DNA of 54,299 nt from Paenibacillus barcinonensis (GCF_003217495.1 NZ_QJSW01000030.1:1-54299), one strand, 5' to 3'. Counted from the first letter of the stretch, positions 44,360 to 52,750 are shown. Notes: generated from the sequence alone by a model not told the origin. Made by a program: numbers and translations.

Positions 44360-45031
44360 CTACTCCTTTTTATCGTGATTGAGCTTTTGCTTCAAACGCT
44401 CCAATTCTTTGTCCAGCATAGAGGATGACATGTTGCCCGATAATCCCGAACCCTCTTGGCTCATGCGCCGGATGTCCCGGAGACTTTGTGCCTCATATTC
44501 AAGATCAGAGACCTGATCATCCAACTGGTTAAACATACGAGGTACGTTTTGACCATTGTAATTTCCACGTTGATTCATTCGTTGCTGCAGCTGGATAGTT
44601 TGCATCCGGGCGTAATAATATTGGCGTTTACTGTATACATTCTGATACTCTGCTTTTAACTGGTGAATCTGTTCGTCAAGCTCCTGAAGTGCGGCAGCAC
44701 TTTGTGTGTACAGATCATTGTATTGATCCATCTTTTCCTCATGCAGAATTTTCTCCTGCAAAGCCAGCTTGGCGAGATGTTCCTCTCCAGCCTTCAAGGC
44801 CATGGATGCTTGTTCTTCCCGTTTGTTCACCATTGCTGCGGCCTGATCAGCCTGCTGTTTCATTTGTCTTGTATGACTAGCATACTGGTGACGAAGCTTC
44901 TCAGCTTCTCCAATGTCTTGGCGGGTCGAGACCAAAAATTGATCAATCAGTTTAACCGGGTCCTGACTTTGCTCCAGATGTTCGTTCAGAGTAGCTACGG
45001 TAATATCCCGCATTCGACGAAATACACTCAT
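44360..45031 (-). CDS. PspA/LiaH family protein (first copy)
   Basis: A 223-residue PspA/LiaH-type protein with an amphipathic N-terminus (SVFRRMRDITVATL) and a long coiled coil (about 25-160), rich in Gln and Lys, ending in KLNHDKKE. It occupies the liaH position, directly after the LiaI-like gene, and is expected to be the main envelope-stress effector. AAAAGGAGG precedes the ATG. A PspC gene follows after a gap of only four bases. Confidence 0.9.
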   Translation of the reverse strand: MSVFRRMRDITVATLNEHLEQSQDPVKLIDQFLVSTRQDIGEAEKLRHQYASHTRQMKQQADQAAAMVNKREEQASMALKAGEEHLAKLALQEKILHEEKMDQYNDLYTQSAAALQELDEQIHQLKAEYQNVYSKRQYYYARMQTIQLQQRMNQRGNYNGQNVPRMFNQLDDQVSDLEYEAQSLRDIRRMSQEGSGLSGNMSSSMLDKELERLKQKLNHDKKE

Positions 45032-45066
45032 TAGGTTCTGTCCTCCTTTTCCATAATCGTGAAACT

Positions 45067-45375
45067 TTAGTAACGGCGATAGTGATTACGATTGTTGCCC
45101 AGCATCGAGATTCCCCAGACGATTAATGCAATGGCGATAATCGGTCCGATAAGCCAAGTGAGTTTTCCCACCAGCGAGATAATACCGATGACAAGCACGA
45201 TCCAACCGAAGAGAGCATTACCTTGCTTGACCCCGTAATATCCTAGTGCAATCATCAGGATCGGAATCAGATAACCCATCATGTGTCCAAGAAGCGGGGT
45301 TAATTTTCCGAATAAAAGCAATGCTCCCAGTACGATCAACACAATCGCCCAGCCATTTCCTTTGTTCATTCTCAT
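45067..45375 (-). CDS. LiaI-like small membrane protein
   Basis: A 102-residue protein with four hydrophobic helices (about 7-25, 30-47, 53-70 and 74-92) and a basic C-terminus (NNRNHYRRY), of the LiaI/LiaF-N-terminal type. LiaI anchors LiaH at the membrane in B. subtilis, and here the gene leads the operon in the same place. The start could be ATG 45375 or ATG 45369. The promoter and a likely LiaR operator lie upstream. The LiaI assignment rests on topology and position. Confidence 0.8.
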   Translation of the reverse strand: MRMNKGNGWAIVLIVLGALLLFGKLTPLLGHMMGYLIPILMIALGYYGVKQGNALFGWIVLVIGIISLVGKLTWLIGPIIAIALIVWGISMLGNNRNHYRRY

Positions 45376-45513
45376 AATTGTTATTCACCGCCCTTCCCGC
45401 TTTAACTTTTTGTCATTCGCATGCTTCATTCATTCTTGCTTTACTTTAATGATTTGTTTGTTGAAGAAGGTGCTGTTTTTGTTTTCGTGTTTCTTGTTTA
45501 ACCTTATGTCTTT

Positions 45514-45542
45514 ATTCTAGGGGATTCTGCGACTTTTCAAAA
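45514..45542 (-). promoter_or_regulatory. Candidate sigma-A promoter of the lia operon
   Basis: On the minus strand, TTTTGA and TAGAAT are separated by 17 bases, about 140 bases ahead of the LiaI-like gene. Confidence 0.55.
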
Positions 45543-45567
45543 CAGACTACGGACGGTTTTTGATCCT

Positions 45568-45602
45568 AGACTCAGGTCGGGGAACTGCTTGGACCTCGGA
45601 CT
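45568..45602. promoter_or_regulatory. Probable LiaR operator (inverted repeat)
   Basis: The arms AGACTCAGGTC and GACCTCGGACT form an imperfect inverted repeat. They lie 26-60 bases upstream of the lia -35 box, the position expected for LiaR activation. The AGTCCGAG element resembles known LiaR boxes; assignment is by position and partial similarity. Confidence 0.55.
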
Positions 45603-45646
45603 GTCCTAATCGAATTACTTTTTTATCCAAATAAACAAAATATAAG

Positions 45647-45675
45647 TTGTTCTAATTGAAAGCGTTTACTAAAAT
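45647..45675 (+). promoter_or_regulatory. Candidate promoter of the AraC-family gene
   Basis: TTGTTC and TAAAAT are separated by exactly 17 bases on the plus strand, 38 bases ahead of the GTG start. The spacer is filled by a cre site. Confidence 0.65.
45657..45670 (+). promoter_or_regulatory. Catabolite-responsive element (cre) for CcpA
   Basis: TGAAAGCGTTTACT fits the CcpA consensus (TGWAANCGNTNWCA), missing only the final base. It lies between the -35 and -10 boxes, so CcpA bound there would block RNA polymerase and repress the gene on preferred sugars. Confidence 0.75.
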
Positions 45676-45712
45676 AAAGGTAAACCTACTATTAACGTCA
45701 AGGAGTGGACCT

Positions 45713-48127
45713 GTGCGAAATATAAGCTTTTTTCATAAAATGACAATATTCGGCCTGCTGTTAAGTACCGTACCCATCCTTTTGACGGGAATTGCCGCTT
45801 TTATGTACTCTTCCAGCCAGACTGAGCTGCATCGTACAGAAGCCAACGAACAGCTGCTTGAACAAATACAATCCAATGTAGAACACAAGCTGGCTACCGT
45901 CAGCTACATGCTGGATCAGGCTGTCCGTTCTCCAATTACATTACGCTCCCTTGCTGACCCTGCTTTGCAACAACGAAGAAGCCAGCTACAGGCCCCCGAG
46001 CTTCAAACGGAGTTTCAGCATATGAGATCCTGGGAGCCAATGCTCGACATTATGCTGGTTAATCAGTCCCAGGACTGGCTGATTGATGCTACCGGCTTGT
46101 ATGCGAACACTCGCTTTCCGTTATCTCTGCCGATGAAGGATCTCATTACAGATACCTTAACCTCAGGATGGCAGCTGGCACCCTCATCTATTTTCAGTCA
46201 TGAAAACAGTAATGAGACTGCAACCTCTGGGACAAGCTGTATGTATCATATTGCTCTTGCCAGAACAGTTCCTGATGTCGTTCATTCATCCAATGCAGCC
46301 CTGGTGGCCGGAATTCCAGCATGTTATATGCAAAATCCACTGGGACAGTCTGTCGCGAGCGACTCTTCTGCCTCCGGTCTCATTATTATTAATAGGGATC
46401 AACGGATCATTGCTCACCCGGATGCCGCATATATTGGACAGCCCTTATCCGCCATAGGGCTTCAGGATCGTCATAACGGCGAAGCTGTTCAAGACCTGTC
46501 ACCTGTCACCTATTCGGATGCTTTTGCGGAACGTGAAGTACGTTTTGCCAATGCAGATTATTCGTTAACATATACTCCCTCTACGTTAAAGGGATGGACA
46601 TATATCCTTATCTCACCCGAGAACACGTTAACCAAGGATTATATCAAAATCGGTTTTCACACGCTCTATATCAGTATGGCTATGCTTTTACTCTCGCTGT
46701 TGCTCGCCTGGCTGGGGTCAAGACAAATGCTCGTTCCAATCCAGCGTATCCTTACTCAATTAGGGGACCATATGATTGTTAAGGGGAACGGACATGCCGT
46801 GCCGCTGAATCAAAATGTAGTGAGTCCGCCTGATGAGCTGGAGCAGATTCGACTGGGGGTCACCCGTTTATCCGATGCACGTTCCCAGCTTGAATCCACA
46901 TTAAATCAGCATCAGGGTCAGATTCGCACATATTATATGCTTCAATTGTTTCAAGGCCGGACCAGCCTTAATACAATGCATGAGACACTATGCGAACAGG
47001 GATATGCTGTGCAGCTTTCATCATGGCAAAATATTGCCGTTATTGCACTGCAACCCGAGCTATTACATCATAAAAGATATACGTTGGAGGATCGTTCCTT
47101 GCTTTTATTTGCTCTTCAGAACATTCTTGAGGAAAGTATTACACCTGATCAACAACTGCTCCCCATTGTGGTTGAGCAGAATGTTGTAACAGTCGTGGGC
47201 ACAAACGAGGAAGATAGGATAACATTCTCAAAGCAGCTTTTGCGGCTTGCAGAACAATTGCAGCAGCAGATGAATGAGGTGCTGGACTTGAAGGTGAGTA
47301 TCGGCTTGAGCCAGCCACAGCTTTTCATGAATCATATCCCGCAAGCCTACAATGAAGCAATGGATGCCTTGAAACATCGCATGCGGCTTGGGACTGGTAT
47401 TATTGTCCAATATGGACAAGCTGATCTGACTTCGGCAGCATGGGCCATGACTTACCCTGAGGCGCTGGAGTATTCACTGCTTCAGACTATTCAACAAGCA
47501 GACGAGGACGCAGCAGCTAAGCAATTGACCGAAATGATGCAGACGCTATTTTCGCTCGAATGCACGCCGGAAGAGTATCAGGCTGCTTTAATGAGGTTGT
47601 TGGTACGAGTTCTTCAGGTCGCTCAAGAATCGGGAATAAGGCTCACACAGATCAGTGAAGGCACTCGTTCCCTTTTTCAGGAGCTGCATGATTTACAGTA
47701 CGCCGCAGAGATTGAGCGATGGTTCTCCCGAGAGGTAATCCTGCCTGTTATTGATATTTTCAAACAAAAACAATATGCACAGTATCAGAGCATTTCAGAA
47801 AAGATGATTGCCATTATCCAGCAAGATTATGGGAAAGATTTAACACTCGAAGAATGTGCTGAACGGCTCCATTACAATGCCAATTATCTAAGCAGTGTTT
47901 TCCGTAAAGAAACCGGGGCCTCATTCAGTGAGTACCTGACCAGGTATCGGCTGAATATTGCCAAAAGATGGCTGGATGAAAGTGAATGGACGGTGAAAGA
48001 AATCGCAGAGCGGCTCCGATACACAAATCCACAAAATTTCATCCGCTCCTTTCGCAAATGGGAGGGGATGACACCCGGAAGATACCGCGAGCGCAAGCAG
48101 CATCCTGAACGGGCCGTCAAAGGTTAG
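45713..48127 (+). CDS. Membrane-bound AraC-family transcriptional regulator
   Basis: An 804-residue regulator of the large Paenibacillus type. A first transmembrane helix (about 11-31), an extracellular sensor region (about 35-305, dCache-like) and a second helix (about 312-332) are followed by a linker with a GGDEF-like fold remnant, and a C-terminal AraC helix-turn-helix pair at about 705-795 (LTLEECAERLHYNANYLSSVFRKE; VKEIAERLRYTNPQNFIRSFRKWEGMTPGRYRE). I choose the GTG at 45713 because AAGGAG lies seven bases ahead; a TTG 57 bases upstream lies inside the cre site. Such proteins usually control sugar ABC transporters beside them, but none is adjacent here, so the target is unknown. Confidence 0.9.
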   Translation: MRNISFFHKMTIFGLLLSTVPILLTGIAAFMYSSSQTELHRTEANEQLLEQIQSNVEHKLATVSYMLDQAVRSPITLRSLADPALQQRRSQLQAPELQTEFQHMRSWEPMLDIMLVNQSQDWLIDATGLYANTRFPLSLPMKDLITDTLTSGWQLAPSSIFSHENSNETATSGTSCMYHIALARTVPDVVHSSNAALVAGIPACYMQNPLGQSVASDSSASGLIIINRDQRIIAHPDAAYIGQPLSAIGLQDRHNGEAVQDLSPVTYSDAFAEREVRFANADYSLTYTPSTLKGWTYILISPENTLTKDYIKIGFHTLYISMAMLLLSLLLAWLGSRQMLVPIQRILTQLGDHMIVKGNGHAVPLNQNVVSPPDELEQIRLGVTRLSDARSQLESTLNQHQGQIRTYYMLQLFQGRTSLNTMHETLCEQGYAVQLSSWQNIAVIALQPELLHHKRYTLEDRSLLLFALQNILEESITPDQQLLPIVVEQNVVTVVGTNEEDRITFSKQLLRLAEQLQQQMNEVLDLKVSIGLSQPQLFMNHIPQAYNEAMDALKHRMRLGTGIIVQYGQADLTSAAWAMTYPEALEYSLLQTIQQADEDAAAKQLTEMMQTLFSLECTPEEYQAALMRLLVRVLQVAQESGIRLTQISEGTRSLFQELHDLQYAAEIERWFSREVILPVIDIFKQKQYAQYQSISEKMIAIIQQDYGKDLTLEECAERLHYNANYLSSVFRKETGASFSEYLTRYRLNIAKRWLDESEWTVKEIAERLRYTNPQNFIRSFRKWEGMTPGRYRERKQHPERAVKG

Positions 48128-48206
48128 TAACCCTCCGACATCGAGCGGTTAATTCAAAGGATCATTACACATTAGAGCTGATGTTACCGACAGCCTGTTG
48201 TTCAGT

Positions 48207-48247
48207 ATGTGTAGACTACACCTTTGATTTTACACAGGTCTACACAT
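48207..48247. terminator. Inverted repeat between convergent genes
   Basis: The arms ATGTGTAGAC and GTCTACACAT pair perfectly over ten bases around a 21-base loop. It lies between the AraC-family and methyltransferase stops. No T-run follows, so it may be a weak bidirectional terminator. Confidence 0.45.
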
Positions 48248-48248
48248 T

Positions 48249-49172
48249 CTATCTTTTGACAGCAGGCACGGTTTTCATATGTGTTTGTTCTAGATGAATA
48301 AGCATTTTGCCGAACCTTGCTCCACGTGAGAACGGGACTACACCTGCCTGGTATGTGTCACGAATATATTTCTCTGCCTTACTTAAAGCTGCTGCATCGT
48401 TTGGCATTTCATAGGTATGCAACCACTCAGGCAGCTTTTCCATGAGTTCTTCCACTGCGATCTCCAAATCATTTATTTCTCTCGTAACAATCATGGTGTA
48501 GGAATAACCTTTAAGATAAAGCAGCTGCTGAAGGTATGCCATATCCCCTGCCTTATAAGCACTATCCATGCCAAGCACCGTCCTCAGCTCATCCATAAGT
48601 GTATGCTCTTTAGCACCCGCCATCATACTGACATAGACATATTTTCGGGCACAGTTAATGGCTTGTTCAATCGTTTCCCAATCCGACATTGCCGGGCACA
48701 TGGATGCAAAGACGATATCATATTGCTTATCCCAGCCCTTATCCTGAATAGATATTTCTTCGAATCGCTCGGAGACAATGGTGATGTTGTTTTGCAGCTC
48801 AGCAGGAATCGTTTCCTTCATTAACGAGATAAGCAAGGCAGAAGGCTCAACTGCGGTGACTGTAGCCCCCTTTTCTGCAAAAGGGATCGTGAAAATACCG
48901 GAGGCCGCACCCACGTCAAGCACCGATGCCCCTTCAAACGTAACCCCCTGATTTTCAATCCATCCCATAATGCGTGCTGCACGTTGCTGGCCTTCATCGG
49001 TGAACGATTGCGCGTGATAATTACGAGCCCAACGCTCAAAAGCTTCCTCTGTATCAAAGGGGGCGCTTTTTTTCTGATATCTTGAACTTCTCGGGCGTGT
49101 CTTCCAGGCCTCTTCCCACACACCGAGGTCAAAAAGAATCTCTCTGTTCGCTGTAACTGGCTGCTGAATCAT
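48249..49172 (-). CDS. Class I SAM-dependent methyltransferase
   Basis: A 307-residue enzyme with a Rossmann methyltransferase core. Motif I VLDVGAASG lies at 84-92, the acidic motif II residue in VTAVEPS, and motif IV-like IVFASMCPAM near 155-165. Flanking N-terminal (1-75) and C-terminal (200-300) helical regions form its substrate side. I cannot name the substrate. The gene stands alone, separated by about 80 bases from the dehydrogenase gene upstream. Catalysis from S-adenosylmethionine is a safe inference; the pathway is not. Confidence 0.85.
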   Translation of the reverse strand: MIQQPVTANREILFDLGVWEEAWKTRPRSSRYQKKSAPFDTEEAFERWARNYHAQSFTDEGQQRAARIMGWIENQGVTFEGASVLDVGAASGIFTIPFAEKGATVTAVEPSALLISLMKETIPAELQNNITIVSERFEEISIQDKGWDKQYDIVFASMCPAMSDWETIEQAINCARKYVYVSMMAGAKEHTLMDELRTVLGMDSAYKAGDMAYLQQLLYLKGYSYTMIVTREINDLEIAVEELMEKLPEWLHTYEMPNDAAALSKAEKYIRDTYQAGVVPFSRGARFGKMLIHLEQTHMKTVPAVKR

Positions 49173-49253
49173 CAGTTTAATTCACGTCCTCTCAATTTAA
49201 AGACTTAATATATCTACAATATATTGGATGGAATTAAACGTCAACGTTTTATG

Positions 49254-50183
49254 TTACTGTTGTTCAAATGAGAAAGTAACCCCGGTCAATTTTTCTGATA
49301 CGTCCCACAGCCTGTGTGATACCTCCGCATCATAAAGCCTGTCGATGATTGGAACATTTGTTGGATACCCTTTTCGACCTCCACGCCCATCTGGACCAAT
49401 ATACTCGCCGCCCTTGATGTTTGGAGAAACCGCGCTGTATAATGTCGGCAATGCTCCCATATAGGCTGATTGTGACACCAGGTTGGTCACCAGACGTATG
49501 AAGGGATTCGCGCGTTTGCCAGAATTGAATGACATGAGATTGGTATTAGCAAAACCCGGATGGCAGGCCACACTAATTGTGTTCAGACCATGTTCCGCCA
49601 GCTTGTTGTTCAGCTCTCTTGCAAAAAGCATATTCGCGAGCTTACTTTGTCCGTAAAACTTCCAGCTGCTGTACCCCTTCGCTCCATCCAGATTATTAAA
49701 ATCAATCCTCCCATTATGAGCAGCAATACTGCTCAGAGTTACAACTCGGGAAGCAGGTGTTGACATCAGCCTGGGTAAAAGCAACCCGGTCAGTGCAAAG
49801 TGTCCCAGATGGTTACTGCCGAATTGAGACTCAAAACCATCCTTTGTCAGCCGATACGGTGTATTCATAATCCCTGCATTGTTAATCAGAACATCAAGGG
49901 ATGGATACTTCTGTATACATGCTGTGGCAAAGGCTCTGACACTCTCCAGATCGGCAAGATCCAGCTTCATCAGCTCCGCTTGCACTTCAGGCCGGGCAGC
50001 TTTGATCTTGGCGAGAGCCGACTGACCCTTGTCCATATTACGAACAGCCAATACCAGTGTCGCATTCTTCTCGGCCATTGCGATGGCGGCCTCTAGTCCG
50101 ATCCCGCTGTTTGCTCCCGTAATGACCACTGTTTTGCCAGAACAATCCGGCATGCTGTCCTTCGTCCATCCTGTGCCCATCAT
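49254..50183 (-). CDS. Short-chain dehydrogenase/reductase
   Basis: A 309-residue NAD(P)-dependent oxidoreductase of the classical/extended SDR fold, close in type to retinol-dehydrogenase-like SDRs. TGANSGIG (22-29) binds the cofactor, NNAGIM is conserved, and the catalytic Ser of TLSSIAAHN and YGQSK (Tyr and Lys) are present. An Arg after the second strand (AVRNMDKG) suggests NADP. ATG 50183 has GGAGG nearby; ATG 50180 is also possible. The substrate is unknown. Confidence 0.92.
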   Translation of the reverse strand: MMGTGWTKDSMPDCSGKTVVITGANSGIGLEAAIAMAEKNATLVLAVRNMDKGQSALAKIKAARPEVQAELMKLDLADLESVRAFATACIQKYPSLDVLINNAGIMNTPYRLTKDGFESQFGSNHLGHFALTGLLLPRLMSTPASRVVTLSSIAAHNGRIDFNNLDGAKGYSSWKFYGQSKLANMLFARELNNKLAEHGLNTISVACHPGFANTNLMSFNSGKRANPFIRLVTNLVSQSAYMGALPTLYSAVSPNIKGGEYIGPDGRGGRKGYPTNVPIIDRLYDAEVSHRLWDVSEKLTGVTFSFEQQ

Positions 50184-50259
50184 CTTGCATCCCTCCATTA
50201 GTAAAATACATTAGCTTGTGGATCATAAATCAAGTATATAAGAATACATGTGTCCAGAA

Positions 50260-50288
50260 CATATAAAGCGCCCTGTTTGGGGCGCTTT
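50260..50288 (-). terminator. Terminator of the cupredoxin-sigma-anti-sigma operon
   Basis: A perfect stem AAAGCGCCC/GGGCGCTTT with a six-base loop lies about 75 bases after the anti-sigma stop; the T-run is short. Confidence 0.78.
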
Positions 50289-50360
50289 GAGCAAATTCAT
50301 TTTCCGACATGGGTGATTAATTTTCACTCTTCCCTGTGCCACCTGTTGAAGTTTAACCTT

Positions 50361-51113
50361 TTAAATGGAGCGAAACATCTGTGGGCCACGCGGCGCAAGT
50401 CCTTGGGAATCAGGTTCCAGTGTAACTGCAATAGAATCAAAACTCCAGTCATGGTTGCCCATAGGAATCGCAAGTACAGCAAGTCCCATCTGATTTTCAA
50501 CTTTTAACTTGCCTGCATTTTGCTGCTGCTGATCCTTGTTCAGCCATACTTGATAGACCTCATTCTTCTCTGTCTGTGGAGGATTAAACAGGTATACGAC
50601 AAATTGCTGATTATCTCCGCTGCCTACAATACAAGCCACACCATAACTATTCTCGGCAGTAAGCGATTCAAGTTTCATCACCTTTTGGATTTCGGATACA
50701 GGCAAATCAGACGAATTTTTTAACGTTACAGGCTGCCCGATACGCTCCTGATACAAAACGATATTCCCAAGTAAACTGGCACCCAGAAGAATGAGTAAAG
50801 AAGCTACGGCAATACTTACTTTCCACCTGGTAAAACGTTTGACGTGTATCTTGCTCTGTACATGATTGGACAATGAGGTCTTCTCATACTGCATTTCCCC
50901 CCATGCGGCTTCCATCACCTGTTGCTTTAAATCGGCTGGCAGCTCTATTTGCTCCATCTGCATTGGAATCGCCTCCCAGCCTAGCCGTAATTGTTCCAGC
51001 TCAAGCTTACATGACTCACATTCTTTAAGATGTCTTTCAAAAAGGGTGCCTTCTTCCGAGCAGGGATCTGATAGATACTCCAGCATGTATGAACAGACCG
51101 TACTTGACGACAT
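50361..51113 (-). CDS. RskA-like anti-sigma factor with zinc-finger domain
   Basis: A 250-residue single-pass membrane protein. The N-terminal ZAS domain has the HLKECESC motif (His28, Cys32, Cys35). A transmembrane helix lies at about 98-122 and an extracytoplasmic RskA-type domain spans 125-250 (EVYQVWLNKDQQ; VTLEPDSQGLAPRGP). It should hold the sigma factor encoded immediately upstream until an envelope or redox signal triggers release. The ATG overlaps the sigma stop (TGATG); two in-frame GTG codons just ahead are alternatives. Confidence 0.92.
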   Translation of the reverse strand: MSSSTVCSYMLEYLSDPCSEEGTLFERHLKECESCKLELEQLRLGWEAIPMQMEQIELPADLKQQVMEAAWGEMQYEKTSLSNHVQSKIHVKRFTRWKVSIAVASLLILLGASLLGNIVLYQERIGQPVTLKNSSDLPVSEIQKVMKLESLTAENSYGVACIVGSGDNQQFVVYLFNPPQTEKNEVYQVWLNKDQQQQNAGKLKVENQMGLAVLAIPMGNHDWSFDSIAVTLEPDSQGLAPRGPQMFRSI

Positions 51114-51688
51114 CACCACCCGTCCCCTCCCGCAAGCAGATGCTTACGCAGTATTTTCAGTGTCTGGTGCAGTCGGCTTTTGACTGTACCCAAGGGCTCC
51201 TGGTAGTGCGCAGCTAATTCACTCAAGCTATATCCTTGCCAATAAAAGTGCTCCAGCAATTCGAGTTGCTGCTGCGAGAGAAATGCACGCATTCCTTGGA
51301 TTTGCTCCTTAAGTAAATGTTTTTCGACTTGCCTTTCTACCGATAACTCAGTAAGTTCTGCCACGCTCTCCAGCTTCTTCGACGTATCATAAGACACCAT
51401 TTTGCTCGACTGACTGCGTTGTTTACGTAACCAATCAATCGTCAAATTACGTGTGATCGTAAGTATCCAATTCCTGAAATGACCCTTATCCGGGTCAAAC
51501 TCTGCCTCTGTCGTCCATATCCTGACAAAGACAGACTGCACCACTTCTCTGGCCCCTTCCTCCTGATGAAGAGACCGGCAGGCAAAAGAGTAAACGAGAG
51601 CAGCGTAACGATCATATAACTCGGACAGTGCCTCTTGCTTTTTTTGTTTAATCAGTACAATGAGCTGATAATCGGAACACTCCTGCAT
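51113..51688 (-). CDS. ECF sigma factor, SigK-like
   Basis: A 191-residue ECF sigma factor with region 2 (about 20-90: REVVQSVFVRIW; FRNWILTITRNLTIDWLRKQR) and region 4 (about 130-185: GYSLSELAAHYQEPLGTVKSRLHQ). It pairs with the overlapping RskA-like anti-sigma gene. The ribosome binding site is AGGGGAG. The cupredoxin gene lies 45 bases upstream on the same strand, so the three genes look like one operon, in which the sigma factor probably controls the copper protein. Confidence 0.93.
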   Translation of the reverse strand: MQECSDYQLIVLIKQKKQEALSELYDRYAALVYSFACRSLHQEEGAREVVQSVFVRIWTTEAEFDPDKGHFRNWILTITRNLTIDWLRKQRSQSSKMVSYDTSKKLESVAELTELSVERQVEKHLLKEQIQGMRAFLSQQQLELLEHFYWQGYSLSELAAHYQEPLGTVKSRLHQTLKILRKHLLAGGDGW

Positions 51689-51733
51689 TAAAACGTCTCC
51701 CCTCCCCCCTGTCAGACCACCAGACGATTCATG

Positions 51734-52246
51734 TTACTTGGAGAGGACCTTAATTACTCCTTTCATACCCGGATGGGCTCCACAGTAATAATTGATATTT
51801 CCAGCCTTTTTAAAAGTTACGACAGACTTATCTCCCTTAGCGAGCGAACCTGTATCAAATGAACCATCCTCCGCAATAACAGAATGCTCAACCTGATCCT
51901 TATTTACAAATTCAACGCGATCACCAACCTTGATTTTCAGTTCTGCAGTTTGAAACATAAAGTCGGATATTTCAATCACATAGGTTTTGCTCTGCTCTTT
52001 TTTAGCATCTGCCGCTTTCTTCTTGTCTTTAGTTGATTTAGAGCCTTCACTTTTTTTCTTGGAAGGCTTCACCGTCTTTTTGTCTGTTGTTCCTGGCTTT
52101 GAAGTCGTATGATCCTTGTGAGCGTCCATCTGGTGTGAAGACATATGTATCATTGATGTTGACGCATCAGCTGCTGCCAACTGCGGCAGACCCAGACATA
52201 ACCCCATTACCATAACCATTGATACATGCTTTACCCGTTTGTTCAT
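51734..52246 (-). CDS. Secreted cupredoxin (type 1 copper protein)
   Basis: A 170-residue protein with a signal peptide (1-25, cleavage near AAA), a Lys-rich linker (48-88) and a plastocyanin/amicyanin-like domain (90-170). The type 1 copper ligands are all present: His121, Cys155, His158 and Met161 in YYCGAHPGM. The linker's charge suggests wall association. An electron-transfer or copper-buffering role is expected. ATG 52246 has TAGGAGGAAG ahead; a longer frame to 52507 crosses a terminator-like hairpin and a candidate promoter and is rejected. Confidence 0.9.
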   Translation of the reverse strand: MNKRVKHVSMVMVMGLCLGLPQLAAADASTSMIHMSSHQMDAHKDHTTSKPGTTDKKTVKPSKKKSEGSKSTKDKKKAADAKKEQSKTYVIEISDFMFQTAELKIKVGDRVEFVNKDQVEHSVIAEDGSFDTGSLAKGDKSVVTFKKAGNINYYCGAHPGMKGVIKVLSK

Positions 52247-52290
52247 TTTACTTCCTCCTAATAATAATATTGAACAGCATACAAACATAA

Positions 52291-52319
52291 GAAACGAAGT
52301 AAACCCGAATTCGGTTTGA
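52291..52319 (-). promoter_or_regulatory. Candidate ECF-sigma promoter of the cupredoxin operon
   Basis: On the minus strand, TCAAAC and CGTTTC are separated by 17 bases, similar to ECF-type (TGAAAC, CGT) promoters. A short palindrome (AAACC.GAATTC.GGTTT type) overlaps it. Autoregulation by the operon's own sigma factor would fit. Confidence 0.4.
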
Positions 52320-52342
52320 TGGTTGTATGTATTTTTTACAAG

Positions 52343-52390
52343 CAAAAAAACAACAGCCATGGGGAACTGAGATCCCAAAAGTGTTGTTTT
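52343..52390 (-). terminator. Terminator-like hairpin upstream of the cupredoxin promoter
   Basis: On the minus strand, stem AAAACAAC/GTTGTTTT with an inner GGGA/TCCC is followed by seven T. It may stop readthrough from the tRNA cluster or end a small unrecognised transcript. Confidence 0.65.
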
Positions 52391-52593
52391 GCAGAATATA
52401 CTCTTGTGAAGTAAACGAGTAGCCAAAGGCAATAGCAGCTTTTCGTCTATTGAGAAACTTGCTTTGCTTAACTCTTCCTTCTCGTATGTAATCATTCTAA
52501 TTTCCATTGGCGAGCTAAAAACTGTAACGTCATAAATAATCGGAAGTGTGACTTATTCCAAGCAATACTTTCCTATAAGATTGTTTCATTAAC

Positions 52594-52632
52594 AAAAAAA
52601 GATCACTAGAGATTTCCTCTTGTGATCTTTTT
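52594..52632 (-). terminator. Terminator of the rRNA-tRNA cluster
   Basis: On the minus strand, the stem GATCACAAGAG/CTCTAGTGATC is followed by T7. It lies just downstream of tRNA-Leu, the last gene of the cluster. Confidence 0.92.
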
Positions 52633-52639
52633 GATCCAA

Positions 52640-52718
52640 TACCGGCGAGAGGACTCGAACCTCCACGGTTTCCCACTCGATTTTGAGTCGAGCGCGTCTG
52701 CCATTCCGCCACGCCGGC
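52640..52718 (-). tRNA. tRNA-Leu (CAA)
   Basis: Cloverleaf with anticodon CAA and a long variable arm of class II type. The 3' CCA is not encoded. It is the last tRNA of the cluster. Confidence 0.95.
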
Positions 52719-52750
52719 TTATTTGATTGTTCGCATATATTAAAATATGC

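Larger units (their letters stand above)
45376..45712. other. 337-bp divergent regulatory region
   Basis: It lies between the leftward lia operon and the rightward AraC-family gene. It contains the lia promoter (45514-45542), a LiaR-like inverted repeat (45568-45602), and the AraC-gene promoter with a cre site (45647-45675). No coding frame is supported. Confidence 0.7.
52247..52639. other. 393-bp intergenic region ahead of the cupredoxin operon
   Basis: It contains a candidate ECF-type promoter (52291-52319), a terminator-like hairpin (52343-52390) and the terminator of the tRNA cluster (52594-52632). No gene is supported; the open frame here is discussed under the cupredoxin. Confidence 0.6.

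Noticed and set aside
52343..52390. T-box or other tRNA-sensing leader ahead of the cupredoxin
   Set aside because: No T-box bulge sequence or specifier structure is visible, and the hairpin lies upstream of the most likely promoter.
52247..52507. N-terminal extension of the cupredoxin frame to 52507
   Set aside because: It crosses a terminator-like hairpin and a candidate promoter, while an ideal ribosome binding site and signal peptide define the start at 52246.
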